NCBI GenBank assembly: GCA_902793635.1
Contig: CADBEA010000023.1
Coordinates: 1 to 33,480, forward strand
Origin: an uncultured Erysipelotrichaceae bacterium
GTDB taxonomy: Bacteria; Bacillota_I; Bacilli_A; Erysipelotrichales; Erysipelotrichaceae
Direction: 5' to 3'
Length of the DNA: 33,480 bases
The position numbers and the translations under genes were made by a program. Under the pieces are notes generated by a model. That model had not been told where the DNA came from and searched no databases. It worked only from the letters and a program-made list of their open reading frames with translations. Positions 7,989 to 15,558 of this stretch are shown piece by piece (the stretch's first letter is position 1; each line of letters opens with the position of its first letter).

Positions 7989-8498
7989 TTACTGCTTTTC
8001 AACCTGATATGGATACGGAATCATTTCCAGACATGCCTGCAGTTCCGCTTCACTGAGGGTGCCTTCCAGCCGGCCTTCCTCATCGACCATCACTTCATAG
8101 CCGGCTTCCTTCAGCATGTCACAGACATTCTGCAGACTTTCCGCGCTCAATGTTTCGCCGTTTCTGTCCTGCAGCGTGATCACGTAAACTTGACGCTCTG
8201 CTTCCCTTGCTTCTTCCATCGGTGCTTCCCCGCTGTCTGCCTCGATACTGCTGTAGGAGTCATACGCAGCGCCTTCTTTCATTTCCTGGGAAGCCGCTTC
8301 GTTGACTGCGCCGCCGGTATCATAAGTGGTCGGTTTCGGTGTCACCGCCACATACAGCAGGAAGGCGGCAGCTGCGCTGAACAGTATGGCACCAGCCTTA
8401 CGGTATCTGTGTACCCATCCATATTCCTTTTCACTCTTCTCAAGATAAACTGGATCGATATCATTCAGAGATTCGAGAACTGCTTCACTCAGTTTCAT
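7989..8498 (-). CDS. Putative anti-sigma factor, single-pass membrane protein
   Basis: 169 residues. A cytosolic N-terminal part (1-33) is followed by one transmembrane segment (about 35-52, AGAILFSAAAAFLLYVAV) and an acidic extracytoplasmic region. Its start overlaps the sigma factor's stop (ATGA), which points to translational coupling. No zinc-binding HxxxCxxC motif is seen, so the anti-sigma role rests on topology and gene order, not on a recognised domain. The C-terminal segment resembles the small repeat seen after DUF4349-type neighbours, but I do not recognise a family. Confidence 0.6.
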   Translation of the reverse strand: MKLSEAVLESLNDIDPVYLEKSEKEYGWVHRYRKAGAILFSAAAAFLLYVAVTPKPTTYDTGGAVNEAASQEMKEGAAYDSYSSIEADSGEAPMEEAREAERQVYVITLQDRNGETLSAESLQNVCDMLKEAGYEVMVDEEGRLEGTLSEAELQACLEMIPYPYQVEKQ

Positions 8499-9052
8499 AA
8501 ATATCCCTCCTTCTGAAGATACTCTTTCAGTTGTGTTCTGACACGGTTGAGTATGACGTTGACGTTGCTTTCCGAAAGACCATATCGCTTGGCGATCTTC
8601 GCTGCGCTTTCCATATAGAAGTAGCGTCTGACAAAGACATTTCTGTCTCTGTCCTTCACCTTTTTCAGAAAGCGGTTGATCGTCTCCGCCAGATCCTTCG
8701 CGGCAAACGAAGCAGCCGGATCATCACCGGATGAAAGAACCGCTTCCAGTTCGCCGAGGGCTGCCTCATATTCACCGCCGCCGCGCTTTTCACGTGTCTT
8801 CGTACGCAGACAGTTCAGAGCGAAGCCGCGGGTGATCTTAGCCAGAAAATACTGCAGCTTACTGGGTCTTTGCGGCGGAATCAGCTGCCATGTCTGATTC
8901 CACGTGTCATTCACACATTCCTGAGAATCCTCGTTGTCGAAGAGGATGTTCCAGGCGACAGTAAAACAATAGTGACCGTACTTATGATCGGTCTCCCGGA
9001 TCGCGTCTTCGTTTCTGGCAAAATAGAGATCCAGTATTTCCCTGTCTTCCAT
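8495..9052 (-). CDS. ECF-type RNA polymerase sigma factor
   Basis: 185 residues with sigma-70 region 2 in the first 90 residues (DNEDSQECVNDTWNQTWQ, then the region 2.4-like LQYFLAKITRGFALNCLR) and region 4 at the end (AKIAKRYGLSESNVNVILNRVRTQLKEYL). No region 1 or 3 is present, as in extracytoplasmic-function sigma factors. It heads the operon sigma / membrane anti-sigma / DUF4349 lipoprotein / hydrolase, implying control of an envelope response. The gene ends with TGA overlapping the next start. Confidence 0.88.
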   Translation of the reverse strand: MEDREILDLYFARNEDAIRETDHKYGHYCFTVAWNILFDNEDSQECVNDTWNQTWQLIPPQRPSKLQYFLAKITRGFALNCLRTKTREKRGGGEYEAALGELEAVLSSGDDPAASFAAKDLAETINRFLKKVKDRDRNVFVRRYFYMESAAKIAKRYGLSESNVNVILNRVRTQLKEYLQKEGYL

Positions 9053-9098
9053 GTTTCCCCTTCATCCATAACAGTGTACGGAATTACTATTATCTTAC

Positions 9099-9123
9099 AA
9101 AAAAAATACGGATTTTTTCCGTA
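9099..9123 (-). terminator. Intrinsic terminator of lgt
   Basis: On the minus strand TACGGA-AAAAA-TCCGTA is followed by eight T's (A's at 9099-9106 on the plus strand), right after the lgt stop codon. The sigma operon therefore needs its own promoter in 9053-9098; none of clear quality was found. Confidence 0.75.
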
Positions 9124-9126
9124 CTT

Positions 9127-9885
9127 TTATAAAACAGCAGTTTTCTGCTGGTGCCGCCATATCATATACATACCCAGCAGGAAGGTAAACACTGCGATGA
9201 ACTGCGATGTGGACAGCGGACCGATAAAGCCGCGGGCTGTATCACCACGGACAAATTCGATCAGGAACCGTCCCAGTGAATACAGCACCAGATACAGGGC
9301 TGCCGTTATGTCCTTCGTCTTTTCATTCGCAAGATTCTTCAGCAGGATCAGGAAGATCAGGAAGTCACCGGCTGACATGATCAGCTGGGTCGGCAATGCT
9401 CCGACAGCCGATCCCGGTCCCAGGGAACCGTCCGGGAAATGCACATCGAATATCGTATGTGTTTCAATGCCATAGCAGCAGCCCGCAAAGAAACAGCCGA
9501 TGCGGCCGAATCCCTGTGCCAGTGCGATACAGGGCGCCAGAACATTGAAGTATGCCATGAAGTCCAGATTCATCTTCTTACAGTACAGCCAGCCGGTCAG
9601 AAGACCGCCGACAATACCGCCGTAAACGACCCAACCGCCGCTGCCCAGCACCGAAAGAGGATCTTTCACAAACTGATCAAAGACAGTCAGACAGTATACC
9701 AGTTTCGAACAGGCAAAGCCGCCAATCAGTACAAGAAAGATAATCGTTTCAATCTGGTCTGTATCCAGATTGTGTTTCTTACCCAGTTTATCACCGGTGA
9801 AATATGCCATTAAGATACCGATGGCGATCATGACTCCGTAACCGTGAATCGTGATACCGCCGATCGTAAACCAGTCATTGTACAT
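9127..9885 (-). CDS. lgt: Prolipoprotein diacylglyceryl transferase
   Basis: 252 residues, an integral membrane enzyme that moves the diacylglyceryl group of phosphatidylglycerol to the lipobox cysteine of prolipoproteins. Seven hydrophobic segments are readable. The Lgt signature region appears as QGFGRIGCFFAGCCYG around 125-140, a cysteine-rich variant of the canonical GRxGNFxN motif, and the second conserved arginine region as YSLGRFLIEFVRGD near 205-217. GGAGG precedes ATG by about 8 nt. Its substrates in this window would include the DUF4349 lipoprotein and, in the integrated element, a 58-residue lipoprotein. Confidence 0.93.
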   Translation of the reverse strand: MYNDWFTIGGITIHGYGVMIAIGILMAYFTGDKLGKKHNLDTDQIETIIFLVLIGGFACSKLVYCLTVFDQFVKDPLSVLGSGGWVVYGGIVGGLLTGWLYCKKMNLDFMAYFNVLAPCIALAQGFGRIGCFFAGCCYGIETHTIFDVHFPDGSLGPGSAVGALPTQLIMSAGDFLIFLILLKNLANEKTKDITAALYLVLYSLGRFLIEFVRGDTARGFIGPLSTSQFIAVFTFLLGMYMIWRHQQKTAVL

Positions 9886-10007
9886 GTTTTCGCCTCCGTG
9901 ACCTTCATTCTATTTCATTTTGTTATATTTTGAAAGGAAATGCTCTCGTGGCAAATCACTCTGCGATACATATTCTTTGCGGTACAATGGGAACAGAGGT
10001 TAAGAAT

Positions 10008-10946
10008 ATGATCAATGTACTGTTTGTCACACCGATCGACGAGGAACACAAAAAACTGTTTTCCGACATCGAAAATGTCAACATCCGCTTTATCGACCGC
10101 AATGATGTCACTGATGAAGATATCCAGAATGCCGAAGTCATCCTCGGCGGCATGCCGATGTCCCGTCTGCAGAACTGCGAAAAACTGAGATGGCTCCAGC
10201 TGGACTGGGCCGGTGCCAACACCCATAAGGATCTGCCGGAACAGATCGTACTGACCAATGCCAGCGGTGCCTACGGAACTGCCATTTCCGAACACATGAT
10301 CGGCTGTGTTCTGATGGTCATGAAAAACCTGGCCAATTATATCGAAGTTCAGAGAAACCATGATTCCACCAATCTGGGATCCGTCAACACACTGACAGCA
10401 TCAACGGTTCTTTCCGTCGGCATGGGAGATATCGGTTCTTCCTTCGCGAAGAAAATGCATGCCCTGGGTGCTAAAGTATACGGTGTCAGACGTTCCGTTC
10501 ATGATGTACCGGATTATGTCGAAGGAATGTATACCATGGAAAACATGGATGAGATCCTGCCGGAATGCGACGTCGTTGCCCTCTCTCTGCCGGAAACAGT
10601 GGAAACCGTACATCTGTTTGACGAGGCACGTCTTAGAAAAATCAAAAAAGGCGCTATCCTGGTCAATGTCGGCCGCGGCACGGCAATTGTCACGGAGGAC
10701 CTCCTGCGGGTCGTCAAAGACGGACACTTCTCGGGCGTATGCCTGGATGTCACGGATCCCGAACCGCTGCCGAGAAATCATCCGCTCTGGAATATGGAAC
10801 ATGTCTATCTGACACCGCACATCTCCGGCCGCTTCAATGCATCTGTCACCTTCGATAAGGTCCTGCAGATCTTCCATGACAATCTGCAGCGTTATGTGGA
10901 AGGAAAACCGCTCAATAATATCGTCGACAAATCAATCGGATACTAA
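10008..10946 (+). CDS. D-isomer-specific 2-hydroxyacid dehydrogenase
   Basis: About 312 residues. An NAD(P)-dependent oxidoreductase interconverting a 2-keto acid and a D-2-hydroxy acid. The Rossmann motif VGMGDIGSSFAKKMHALGAKVYG, the family segment ILVNVGRGTAIV and the catalytic His in YLTPHISG are present, with the preceding DPEPLPRNHPLW segment. ATG 10008 is chosen because AGAGGT lies 7 bp upstream and the protein then begins MINVLFV, as the family does. An in-frame start at 9930 would add an unlikely 26-residue leader. It stands alone, divergent from lgt. The substrate cannot be told from sequence. Confidence 0.9.
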   Translation: MINVLFVTPIDEEHKKLFSDIENVNIRFIDRNDVTDEDIQNAEVILGGMPMSRLQNCEKLRWLQLDWAGANTHKDLPEQIVLTNASGAYGTAISEHMIGCVLMVMKNLANYIEVQRNHDSTNLGSVNTLTASTVLSVGMGDIGSSFAKKMHALGAKVYGVRRSVHDVPDYVEGMYTMENMDEILPECDVVALSLPETVETVHLFDEARLRKIKKGAILVNVGRGTAIVTEDLLRVVKDGHFSGVCLDVTDPEPLPRNHPLWNMEHVYLTPHISGRFNASVTFDKVLQIFHDNLQRYVEGKPLNNIVDKSIGY

Positions 10947-10979
10947 AAGACAGCTGGAATGGAATCAGCTGTCTTTTTT
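10945..10979. terminator. Bidirectional terminator
   Basis: AAAAGACAGCTG (10945-10956) pairs with CAGCTGTCTTTT (10966-10977). It lies between the convergent dehydrogenase and CvpA-like genes and reaches the latter's stop codon. Confidence 0.8.
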
Positions 10980-11671
10980 CATTTATCCTGCGGAACAGTC
11001 TGTCCGAAACCGTTTTCCTGCAGCCACTGATCGAACATTTCCTGATCCTTTTCATCCAGTATCAGACCTTTTTCCCAGAGATTCTGCACCATCGGGCTGT
11101 CCGTCTTCAGACTGGCTGTCAGCGGTTTGCCGATATACTGCACCGGATACTGCAGAACACTCTGACCGACAAGATCAGCGCCGTTTTTAACGATTCCCGT
11201 TGACTGGGAAGTAATCAGAAACACCGAAAGAGCCAGTGACCAGAAAACAGCGGATGCACAGCCAATCAGAAAGCCAAGCAGCTGACTGATCATACCGATA
11301 CTGTCACGCTTTTTCTTTGATACGGAAAACATCGGATGGGTAATCAGATGAAGCACCAGTTCAGCGGCCGCGAATACCGCCAGAAAAGTCAGGACCCGGC
11401 GGGCATACAGAAGTGTCTGCGGATCGATTTCAGCAGCTGCGCCATATGCTGAATGGAGAGCCGCCTCCGCCCAGGAAGCCGGAATGAACGGGAAGGTCTG
11501 GGAGACAAACCAGCCGCCGAAGCAGGCTGCCCCAAGAATCACGACAGATACAAGAAATCCCAGCAGTGCAGCAATGAATCCCCTTCTGAATCCTGTATAA
11601 ATATTGAATAAAGCAAGCAGGGCTGCCGCAACATTGACAGCCATCAGCACATTCTGATCGGCAATGAACAT
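10979..11671 (-). CDS. CvpA-family-like membrane protein
   Basis: About 230 residues with four hydrophobic segments: near the N-terminus (VAAALLALFNIYTGFRRGFIAALLGFLVSVVILGAA), at about 90-110 and at about 130-155. The FRRGFIAALLG motif after the first helix is the CvpA hallmark. CvpA proteins are inner-membrane proteins linked to envelope stress and, in enterobacteria, colicin V production; the molecular role is unclear. The C-terminus is a soluble acidic tail with QEMFDQWLQENGF. ATG 11671 is preferred because GGAGG lies 8 bp upstream; the GTG at 11680 overlaps that site. It lies just downstream of the hairpin-array RNA and could be its read-through target. Confidence 0.75.
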   Translation of the reverse strand: MFIADQNVLMAVNVAAALLALFNIYTGFRRGFIAALLGFLVSVVILGAACFGGWFVSQTFPFIPASWAEAALHSAYGAAAEIDPQTLLYARRVLTFLAVFAAAELVLHLITHPMFSVSKKKRDSIGMISQLLGFLIGCASAVFWSLALSVFLITSQSTGIVKNGADLVGQSVLQYPVQYIGKPLTASLKTDSPMVQNLWEKGLILDEKDQEMFDQWLQENGFGQTVPQDK

Positions 11672-11713
11672 AAATGACACCTCCGTCTTATCATACGATA
11701 ACTACATACTGAT

Positions 11714-11739
11714 AAAAAAAATACGGAACCACAGTTCCG
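11714..11739 (-). terminator. Intrinsic terminator ending the hairpin-array RNA
   Basis: On the minus strand CGGAAC-TGTG-GTTCCG (11724-11739) is followed by TA and eight T's (11714-11721). It stands 43 bp before the CvpA-like start codon, so partial read-through would put that gene under control of the array. Confidence 0.8.
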
Positions 11740-11988
11740 GAACAGTTGTATTTCGCTCGGTGATTCCTCACCGATTTGTCTTTATATATCACTTGATTGC
11801 CGTGCAGCAATCAATTTGTTGTTGTATATCACTCGGTGATTTCTCACCGATTTGTGTTTGTATATCACTCGATGGTCGCCCATCGATTTGTCTTTGTATG
11901 TCACTTGATCGCCGTGCAGCAATCAATTTGCGTTTGTATTTCAGTCGGATGTTTTCGTTTTTCATCCGGCGTTGTTTTCCTTACGCGT
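11714..11988 (-). ncRNA. Candidate novel noncoding RNA: tandem hairpin array with GNRA loops
   Basis: Read on the minus strand, six hairpins are strung on A-rich linkers of 17-18 nt that are nearly constant (GTGATATACAAACACAAA type). Stems are at 11945-11968, 11905-11926, 11869-11886, 11833-11850, 11793-11814 and 11757-11774, at 36 or 40 nt pitch. Three are 7-bp stems closed by GNRA tetraloops (GCGA, GAAA, GGAA). Two are 8-bp stems with a TGCACG loop, one of them with a G-U pair in place of an A-U pair. The stem of 11869-11886 differs from its neighbours by two compensated base pairs. A strong promoter lies at the 5' end and an intrinsic terminator (11714-11739) at the 3' end. I know no RNA family with this design. 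It could also be a long structured leader of the CvpA-like gene. Confidence 0.72.
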
Positions 11989-11993
11989 GTATG

Positions 11994-12060
11994 AATATAG
12001 CACCGTAAAATGGGACTTGCAAGACCTTTTTTTACTTTTTTTCAATCTTTTTTTTCGTTT
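11994..12060 (-). promoter_or_regulatory. Strong promoter with phased A-tract UP element for the hairpin-array RNA
   Basis: On the minus strand -35 TTGCAA (12017-12022) and -10 TATATT (11994-11999) are exactly 17 bp apart. Immediately upstream lie A-tracts at 12027-12033, 12036-12042 and 12048-12055, spaced roughly one helical turn apart, as in UP elements of stable-RNA promoters. Start of transcription near 11986-11988. Confidence 0.7.
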
Positions 12061-12128
12061 TTGAAAATGAAGCGCTTACATCGCGAAATAGCCCTTTGTT
12101 AAGCCGTTTTTTCGGCCAAAATGCCCTT

Positions 12129-12160
12129 TTGATACTTCTCTTATCAGGGCATGTTACAAT
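12129..12160 (+). promoter_or_regulatory. Extended -10 promoter of the DUF4910 peptidase gene
   Basis: TG (12152-12153) one base before TACAAT (12155-12160) forms an extended -10. A TTGATA at 12129-12134 is 20 bp upstream, too far for a standard -35. The start point would be near 12167, just before the AGGAGG site at 12172-12177. A partial catabolite-response-like AAGCGCTTAC lies near 12068-12077. Confidence 0.45.
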
Positions 12161-12184
12161 GCTGATATAACAGGAGGCAGTGAT

Positions 12185-14092
12185 ATGCAGAACAGTGAAA
12201 TCTTCAAACAGACAGTATCTGAAAAACGGCTGTTGAACGTCGTGAAGGAGGTATCCAGTTTCCACCGCATCCAGGCTTCCCCGATGTTCCGCGAAGCCGC
12301 TCGGCATGTCAAAAACATCTGTGACAAATACGGACTGCAGGCGGAGATCCTGAGTTATGACGCGGACCCGGATGTCTGGTATCTGCAGAGCAAGATGTTT
12401 CAGGAATGGTCTGTCCGCGAGGCATATCTGGATCTTGCCGATACAGGCAGAAGACTGTGTGATTATTCCGCGGAACCGATTTCCGTCATTCAGAAAAGTT
12501 ATCCGATCGACATGCGGAACACACCTGTCGATCTCGTGCTGCTGGACAGCGGCTGTGATGAAGCTTCCTATCCGGATATCGATCTGAAAGACAAATGGGT
12601 GTTTATCAGGGGAAACATCAATCAGTACAACTGGGTTTATGAACGAGGCGCACTCGGACTGATAACGGATTTCATCATGGAAACGCCGAACCGGAAACGT
12701 TCAGAACTGTACCATTCACTGACGTATACCTCCTACTTGCATACCCATCTGAAAGATGAACCGGAACGCCGCGGTTTTGTTCTCTCTCCCAGAGAAGGAG
12801 ATATTCTCGCGGAAATGTGCCGGAAGAAATGGAACGAAGAAAAGAAATACCTGCAGGTGAAACCGTATATCGATTCCGCTTTGTACAACGGTCATATCGA
12901 AGTTGTCGAAGTGACGATCCCCGGCGAAGATGAGAGGACAGTCACTCTCTGTGCCCATCTGTGCCATCCCCGCAGTTCCTGCAATGACAATGCCTCCGGT
13001 GTATCAGCCACCCTGGAAGCCATGCATGTGATCGACATGCTGGTGAAAGAAGGAAAGATCGCGAAACCGAAACATACGATCCGGCTGACGCTGGTTCCCG
13101 AATATACCGGCACATTTGCCTACCTTTCGGATCACAACAACTATGCGGACTGTCTCGGTGCCATGAACCTGGATATGGTCGGCGGCAGACAGACCCGTTA
13201 TTATGGGCCGATCACCCTGACAAGAACACCGCTTTCCACCCCGTCCCTGATCAGCGAACTGAGTGTTTACAGTATGAAGCAGGCTGCGAAAGAAGCCTCT
13301 TCCCTGAATGGCGGCGATGTCAGTCTGACCAATCACTGCGTCTCTCCGTATACCGGCGGATCCGATCATACAGTTTACAGTGACCCGTCCATCGGCATTC
13401 CCTGCTGTATGCTGGGCCAGTGGCCGGATCTGAACTATCACACGGCGACCGACACACTGGACGTGATCGATCCCGCCGTGCTGAAATTCTCCTGTCTGAC
13501 CGCGGCGAATTTCGCCTATGACCTTGCCTGTCTCACGGCTGACGATCTGCCTGTTCTCTTTGAGGAACTGGACAGCAGTATGACCGAAATGAAAACAGCT
13601 CTGGCCAATGAATACCTTCGCAAAGACATCAACAAGGAAATGTTCGGCTCCCTGCTTACCAAATACCGGCAGTATTTCCTCGCAGCGGTGCAGTCTGCTG
13701 AAACACTGGTCAAAGATGTGGATATTTCCGCGGAAATAAAACATGTGAACCGGCTCTTCGACGCCTGGATGGAACAGTATGACCTGAGCGATTGCTATCC
13801 ACTCGATGAAGAATTGATGGATGTTTACCGGCGCACGGCGGTCGGTCCGTTCCAGACGCTCAGCGATTACAAAGCACTCGGATACGATGAAGCGATCCGT
13901 CATTATGAACAGAACAAAACCGTCAAAGGATATGAATTTGAAGGTCTGACACTGAATTATATTGACGGCAGCCGCACGGTCGGCCAGCTGATCAGGGAAC
14001 TGTCACTGGAATATCGCCAGGACATGAGATATGACGTACTGAATTATCTCAAACTGCTTGAAGCAATCGGTCTGATCACGAAAAACTGCTGA
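12185..14092 (+). CDS. DUF4910-family M28-like zinc peptidase (aminopeptidase fold)
   Basis: 635 residues. The metal site of M28-type aminopeptidases is readable: CAHLCHPRSSCNDNASG (257-272; His and Asp268), PEYTGT (Glu306), NLDMVGG (Asp330) and a late LNYHTATDTLD with the last His. An inserted domain (about 60-200) precedes the catalytic core, as in DUF4910 proteins. The last ~85 residues resemble a small winged-helix module (SRTVGQLIRELSLEYRQDMRYDVLNYLKLLEAIGLI). No signal peptide, so cytosolic; peptide or amidated-sugar substrates are possible. AGGAGG lies 7 bp before ATG. Followed by cinA after 16 bp, likely one transcript. Ends with TGA. Confidence 0.82.
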   Translation: MQNSEIFKQTVSEKRLLNVVKEVSSFHRIQASPMFREAARHVKNICDKYGLQAEILSYDADPDVWYLQSKMFQEWSVREAYLDLADTGRRLCDYSAEPISVIQKSYPIDMRNTPVDLVLLDSGCDEASYPDIDLKDKWVFIRGNINQYNWVYERGALGLITDFIMETPNRKRSELYHSLTYTSYLHTHLKDEPERRGFVLSPREGDILAEMCRKKWNEEKKYLQVKPYIDSALYNGHIEVVEVTIPGEDERTVTLCAHLCHPRSSCNDNASGVSATLEAMHVIDMLVKEGKIAKPKHTIRLTLVPEYTGTFAYLSDHNNYADCLGAMNLDMVGGRQTRYYGPITLTRTPLSTPSLISELSVYSMKQAAKEASSLNGGDVSLTNHCVSPYTGGSDHTVYSDPSIGIPCCMLGQWPDLNYHTATDTLDVIDPAVLKFSCLTAANFAYDLACLTADDLPVLFEELDSSMTEMKTALANEYLRKDINKEMFGSLLTKYRQYFLAAVQSAETLVKDVDISAEIKHVNRLFDAWMEQYDLSDCYPLDEELMDVYRRTAVGPFQTLSDYKALGYDEAIRHYEQNKTVKGYEFEGLTLNYIDGSRTVGQLIRELSLEYRQDMRYDVLNYLKLLEAIGLITKNC

Positions 14093-14108
14093 AAGAGGAG
14101 ACAGAATA

Positions 14109-14906
14109 ATGATTGCGGAAATAATCAGTGTGGGAACCGAGATCCTGCTCGGCAATATCCTGAATACCAATGCAAGGTATCTTGCCAGAAAACTCGCGTC
14201 AGCGGGGATTGAAGTGCATTTCCAGACGGTTGTCGGCGACAATCCTTCCCGTATCATGGATGCGGTGAAGATCGCTTACACAAGAGCCGATATGGTCATC
14301 ATGACCGGCGGCCTCGGTCCAACAAAAGATGACATTACAAAAGAAATGCTCGCAGAGTACTTCCACAGCAGCCTCGTTTATGACGAAACTGCCATTTCCA
14401 TGATGGAAGAGACACTGCAGCGCACCCGGAAGGAGTCTCTTTTGCAAAGTCTGAAAAAACAGGCCCTCGTTCCGGAAAACGCGAAGGTTCTGTATAACCT
14501 TCACGGCCTTGCCCCGGGCATTATCATGGAAGACGAAGATAAAATCTGTATTCTTCTACCCGGTCCGCCGAAAGAGATGGAAACGATGTTCGAAGAATAC
14601 TGTTTCCCCTATCTGGTGGAAAAGAGTCATCAGGTGCTCGTTTCCCTGAATATCAAACTGCTCGACTTCGACCACGCGCCGGTGATCAAAGTCGGTGAGG
14701 CTCCGGTTGCCGATGCCCTCGGTGATCTTCTGGACACACAGAATCCGACCGTCGCGACCTATGCCAAGGAAGACGGCTGTCTGATCCGCCTGACCGCACT
14801 GGCAGCGGATCGCAAAGCTGCCCTGGCCATGCTGTATCCGCTGGCCGAAAAGATCCGGAGTATTATCGGCACCGAATATATCAATTACATGGAGGAAGAA
14901 GAATAG
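14109..14906 (+). CDS. cinA: CinA N-terminal domain protein (molybdopterin-binding/ADP-ribose pyrophosphatase type), short form
   Basis: 265 residues, only the N-terminal CinA/MoeA-like domain of about 170 residues plus the linker subdomain. The usual C-terminal nicotinamide-nucleotide amidase (PncC) domain of about 150 residues is absent. Recognisable segments are EIISVGTEILLGNILNTNA, MTGGLGPTKDDITKE and ILLPGPPKEM. Full-length CinA recycles pyridine nucleotides (NMN deamidation and COG1058 pyrophosphatase); here only the pyrophosphatase-type half could act. AGAGGAG precedes ATG by about 8 nt. The stop codon lies inside the terminator hairpin, so the ending looks original rather than truncated by a recent frameshift. 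Confidence 0.88.
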   Translation: MIAEIISVGTEILLGNILNTNARYLARKLASAGIEVHFQTVVGDNPSRIMDAVKIAYTRADMVIMTGGLGPTKDDITKEMLAEYFHSSLVYDETAISMMEETLQRTRKESLLQSLKKQALVPENAKVLYNLHGLAPGIIMEDEDKICILLPGPPKEMETMFEEYCFPYLVEKSHQVLVSLNIKLLDFDHAPVIKVGEAPVADALGDLLDTQNPTVATYAKEDGCLIRLTALAADRKAALAMLYPLAEKIRSIIGTEYINYMEEEE

Positions 14907-14962
14907 ATTCTTCCTCTTTTTCTGTCATGCAAAAAGGGCCGCATTATCTGCGGACCCTTTTT
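14892..14962 (+). terminator. Two successive terminators after cinA
   Basis: GAGGAAGAA (14892-14900) pairs with TTCTTCCTC (14908-14916) followed by T's, with the cinA stop codon in its loop. A second hairpin (14931-14962, GGGCCGC with GCGGACCC) has A's before and T's after and serves both strands. Confidence 0.75.
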
Positions 14963-14981
14963 ATTCAGTATAACCAGACGG

Positions 14982-15359
14982 TCAGCGTATTTCTTTCAGG
15001 AACCCCAGCAGTGCCCGCACACTCATATAACCGAAGGCAAGCGCAGCCGCAATAACGAGCAGATTCATATAAGGGGAATCACTTAGCCGGAAGGCGTCCA
15101 TGAAGAAGAAACCGATCCAGATCAGTGTCAGTCTGCTGTTGTTGACAAACTGTGTCAGATTGGAAGCGTTGCTGGCAAACTGCGGCCAGCGGTAATACAT
15201 GAACGCCGCCGCAAAGGAATGCAGACCGAGAACAAACATCGCGACCGCAGCCGCATTCATGCCGCCTGAAACAAGCCACCAGAGCCCGGCACATGTGAAT
15301 ACGACGCCCATAGCCAGGGAAATCTGTGTCCAGCTGTTGAATGGTTTCGGTTCATTCAT
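14982..15359 (-). CDS. Small four-helix membrane protein
   Basis: 125 residues from ATG 15359. Four hydrophobic segments (about 15-33, 36-54, 76-90 and 95-112) and a short basic end. No family recognised. Its start overlaps the end of the upstream 64-residue gene by 8 bp, so the two are translationally coupled and probably work together. An in-frame start 33 bp upstream is possible but would increase the overlap. Confidence 0.65.
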   Translation of the reverse strand: MNEPKPFNSWTQISLAMGVVFTCAGLWWLVSGGMNAAAVAMFVLGLHSFAAAFMYYRWPQFASNASNLTQFVNNSRLTLIWIGFFFMDAFRLSDSPYMNLLVIAAALAFGYMSVRALLGFLKEIR

Positions 15360-15546
15360 TTCCGTTTTCTCCTGTCTTTCTGTACCAGTCATAAGTCATA
15401 TAAGCAAACAGAACCGTGCACAGAGCATGGATCGCGGGTGATGTTCCCCGCTGAAAATCCCGATACGTCAGATATACCCATAAAATCGTAATCAGCAGAT
15501 TGAAGTAAAACATGATTTTCGGATTTCTGTTATTCTGACGGTTCAT
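15352..15546 (-). CDS. Small membrane protein, two helices
   Basis: 64 residues: a polar N-terminus, one helix at about 10-25 (IMFYFNLLITILWVYLTY), a short loop with FQRG, and a second at about 36-52 (ALCTVLFAYMTYDWY). No family recognised. It lies 12 bp after malQ's reading end on the opposite end of the strand order, that is, upstream of the 125-residue membrane protein with which it overlaps. Confidence 0.6.
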   Translation of the reverse strand: MNRQNNRNPKIMFYFNLLITILWVYLTYRDFQRGTSPAIHALCTVLFAYMTYDWYRKTGENGNE

Positions 15547-15558
15547 AAATTCTCCTGA

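Noticed and set aside
11757-11968. CRISPR-like array (18-nt repeat, 18-24-nt spacers)
   Set aside because: The 'spacers' are all palindromic and related to each other, the repeat is imperfect, and no cas genes are near.
11664-12008. Plus-strand open frame with internally repeated peptide (ICVCISLD-type)
   Set aside because: It is the back-translation of the hairpin-array repeats; the constraints seen (GNRA loops, compensated stems, terminator, promoter) all favour a minus-strand RNA.
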